Shown one piece after another: positions 63,671-64,000 of a DNA stretch of 64,000 bases (positions are counted from its first letter, which is position 1; the number at the start of each line of letters is the position of its first letter). The notes beneath the pieces are model-generated. The model made no database searches. It was not told where the DNA came from and saw nothing but the letters and a program-made list of their open reading frames with translations. The translations under genes were made by a program, and so were the position numbers. The stretch comes from Alistipes sp. GTDB taxonomy: Bacteria; Bacteroidota; Bacteroidia; Bacteroidales; Rikenellaceae. The stretch lies in contig JALFNK010000013.1 in assembly GCA_022782405.1 (NCBI GenBank), positions 310,001 to 374,000 on the forward strand, given 5' to 3'.

Positions 63671-64000
63671 CCCCGCGCCGCTCTCGGACCCCATCTTCCG
63701 CCGTATATCGCGGCTGGCCGACGCACAGGGCGTGCGGGCTTTCGTCGTCGGCGGCTATGTCCGCGACTACTACCTGCGGCGGCCCTCGACCGACATCGAC
63801 GTGGTGGTCGTCGGGAGCGGCATTGCCCTGGCCGAGGCTCTCGGACACGAGCTGAAGGCCCGCGTCTCGGTCTTCAAGACCTTCGGCACGGCCATGGTGC
63901 GTGCCGGACGCGTCGAGGTGGAGTTCGTCGGAGCCCGCAAGGAGTCCTACACGCACGATTCGCGCAAGCCGCAGGTCGAGGCCGGCACGCTCGAGGACGA
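63660..64000 (+). CDS. cca: tRNA nucleotidyltransferase/poly(A) polymerase family protein (3' end outside window)
   Basis: The first 113 codons of a class II nucleotidyltransferase: FVVGGYVRDYYLRRPSTDIDVVVVGSG has the family's GGxVRD and DxD metal motifs, followed by FKTFGTAMVRAGRVEVEFVGARKESY. It probably adds or repairs the CCA end of tRNA; a poly(A) polymerase cannot be excluded without the rest. The ATG at 63660 lies inside the esterase gene. Confidence 0.88.
   Translation, partial: MSSSPAPLSDPIFRRISRLADAQGVRAFVVGGYVRDYYLRRPSTDIDVVVVGSGIALAEALGHELKARVSVFKTFGTAMVRAGRVEVEFVGARKESYTHDSRKPQVEAGTLED

Overview
The window looks like a chromosomal stretch from a GC-rich member of the Bacteroidota, most likely Alistipes or a close Rikenellaceae relative. 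The reasons are the many upstream boxes of the TAnnTTTG type (the Bacteroidota -7 element), the near absence of Shine-Dalgarno sequences, a small DUF4295 gene after rpmB-rpmG, a TonB-dependent receptor with an N-terminal carboxypeptidase-regulatory-like domain, a TatA/TatC-only Tat system and many lipoproteins with short Cys lipoboxes. I see no rRNA, tRNA, CRISPR array, insertion sequence or prophage. The content is mostly core genome with a few accessory loci.

Layout. 1-4224 (minus): an arginase-family enzyme, NhaA and an FKBP lipoprotein in one operon, then a second FKBP lipoprotein cut by the left edge. 4492-8773 (plus): pdxB, pyrD, cinA, then rpmB-rpmG-DUF4295. 8912-11084: a lone GT4 glycosyltransferase convergent with a secreted DUF1566-like protein. 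11221-16209 (plus): ftsY-rimO, a coiled-coil protein with zapA, a probable 6S RNA, and rny. 16402-20332: a TonB-dependent receptor with a beta-helix lipoprotein. 20394-23084: a split ThrE-type exporter with a DUF6064 protein, divergent from an HD-domain gene. 23163-29444 (minus): an FAD/Fe-S 2-hydroxyacid dehydrogenase, a dihydroorotate-dehydrogenase-like protein, gcvT and a GNAT-like protein. 29530-35368 (plus): a large protein joining two receiver domains to a PEP-synthase-type ATP-binding domain, then gdhA and a TlpA-like lipoprotein. 35448-45041 (minus): mreB-mreC-mreD-mrdA-rodA running without a gap into a Ca2+ P-type ATPase and a PAP2 phosphatase. 45238-47583 (plus): gpsA-pgi.

47851-55392 (plus) is the most interesting region. 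It has a membrane regulator (DUF6377), a cytoplasmic Gfo/Idh/MocA oxidoreductase, tatA, a Tat-exported Gfo/Idh/MocA oxidoreductase, a DUF1080 lipoprotein, a secreted AP-endonuclease-2-fold (isomerase/hydratase-like) protein and tatC. This matches the gene set of the recently described route that breaks glycosidic bonds by C3 oxidation and elimination instead of hydrolysis. Here the Tat translocon that would export the folded NAD-binding oxidase lies inside the cluster. An AT-rich leader at about 49510-49680 carries repeated TACATTTT elements that could be regulator sites.

55573-63999: an AraC regulator, the outer-membrane biogenesis operon uppS-bamA-skp-skp (minus), nadK (minus), and pdxJ, an SGNH esterase and the start of a tRNA nucleotidyltransferase (plus). 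With pdxB at the other end, the window holds two steps of the DXP-dependent vitamin B6 pathway. Cell-envelope work (elongasome, undecaprenyl synthesis, BAM, chaperones) is the main recurring theme.
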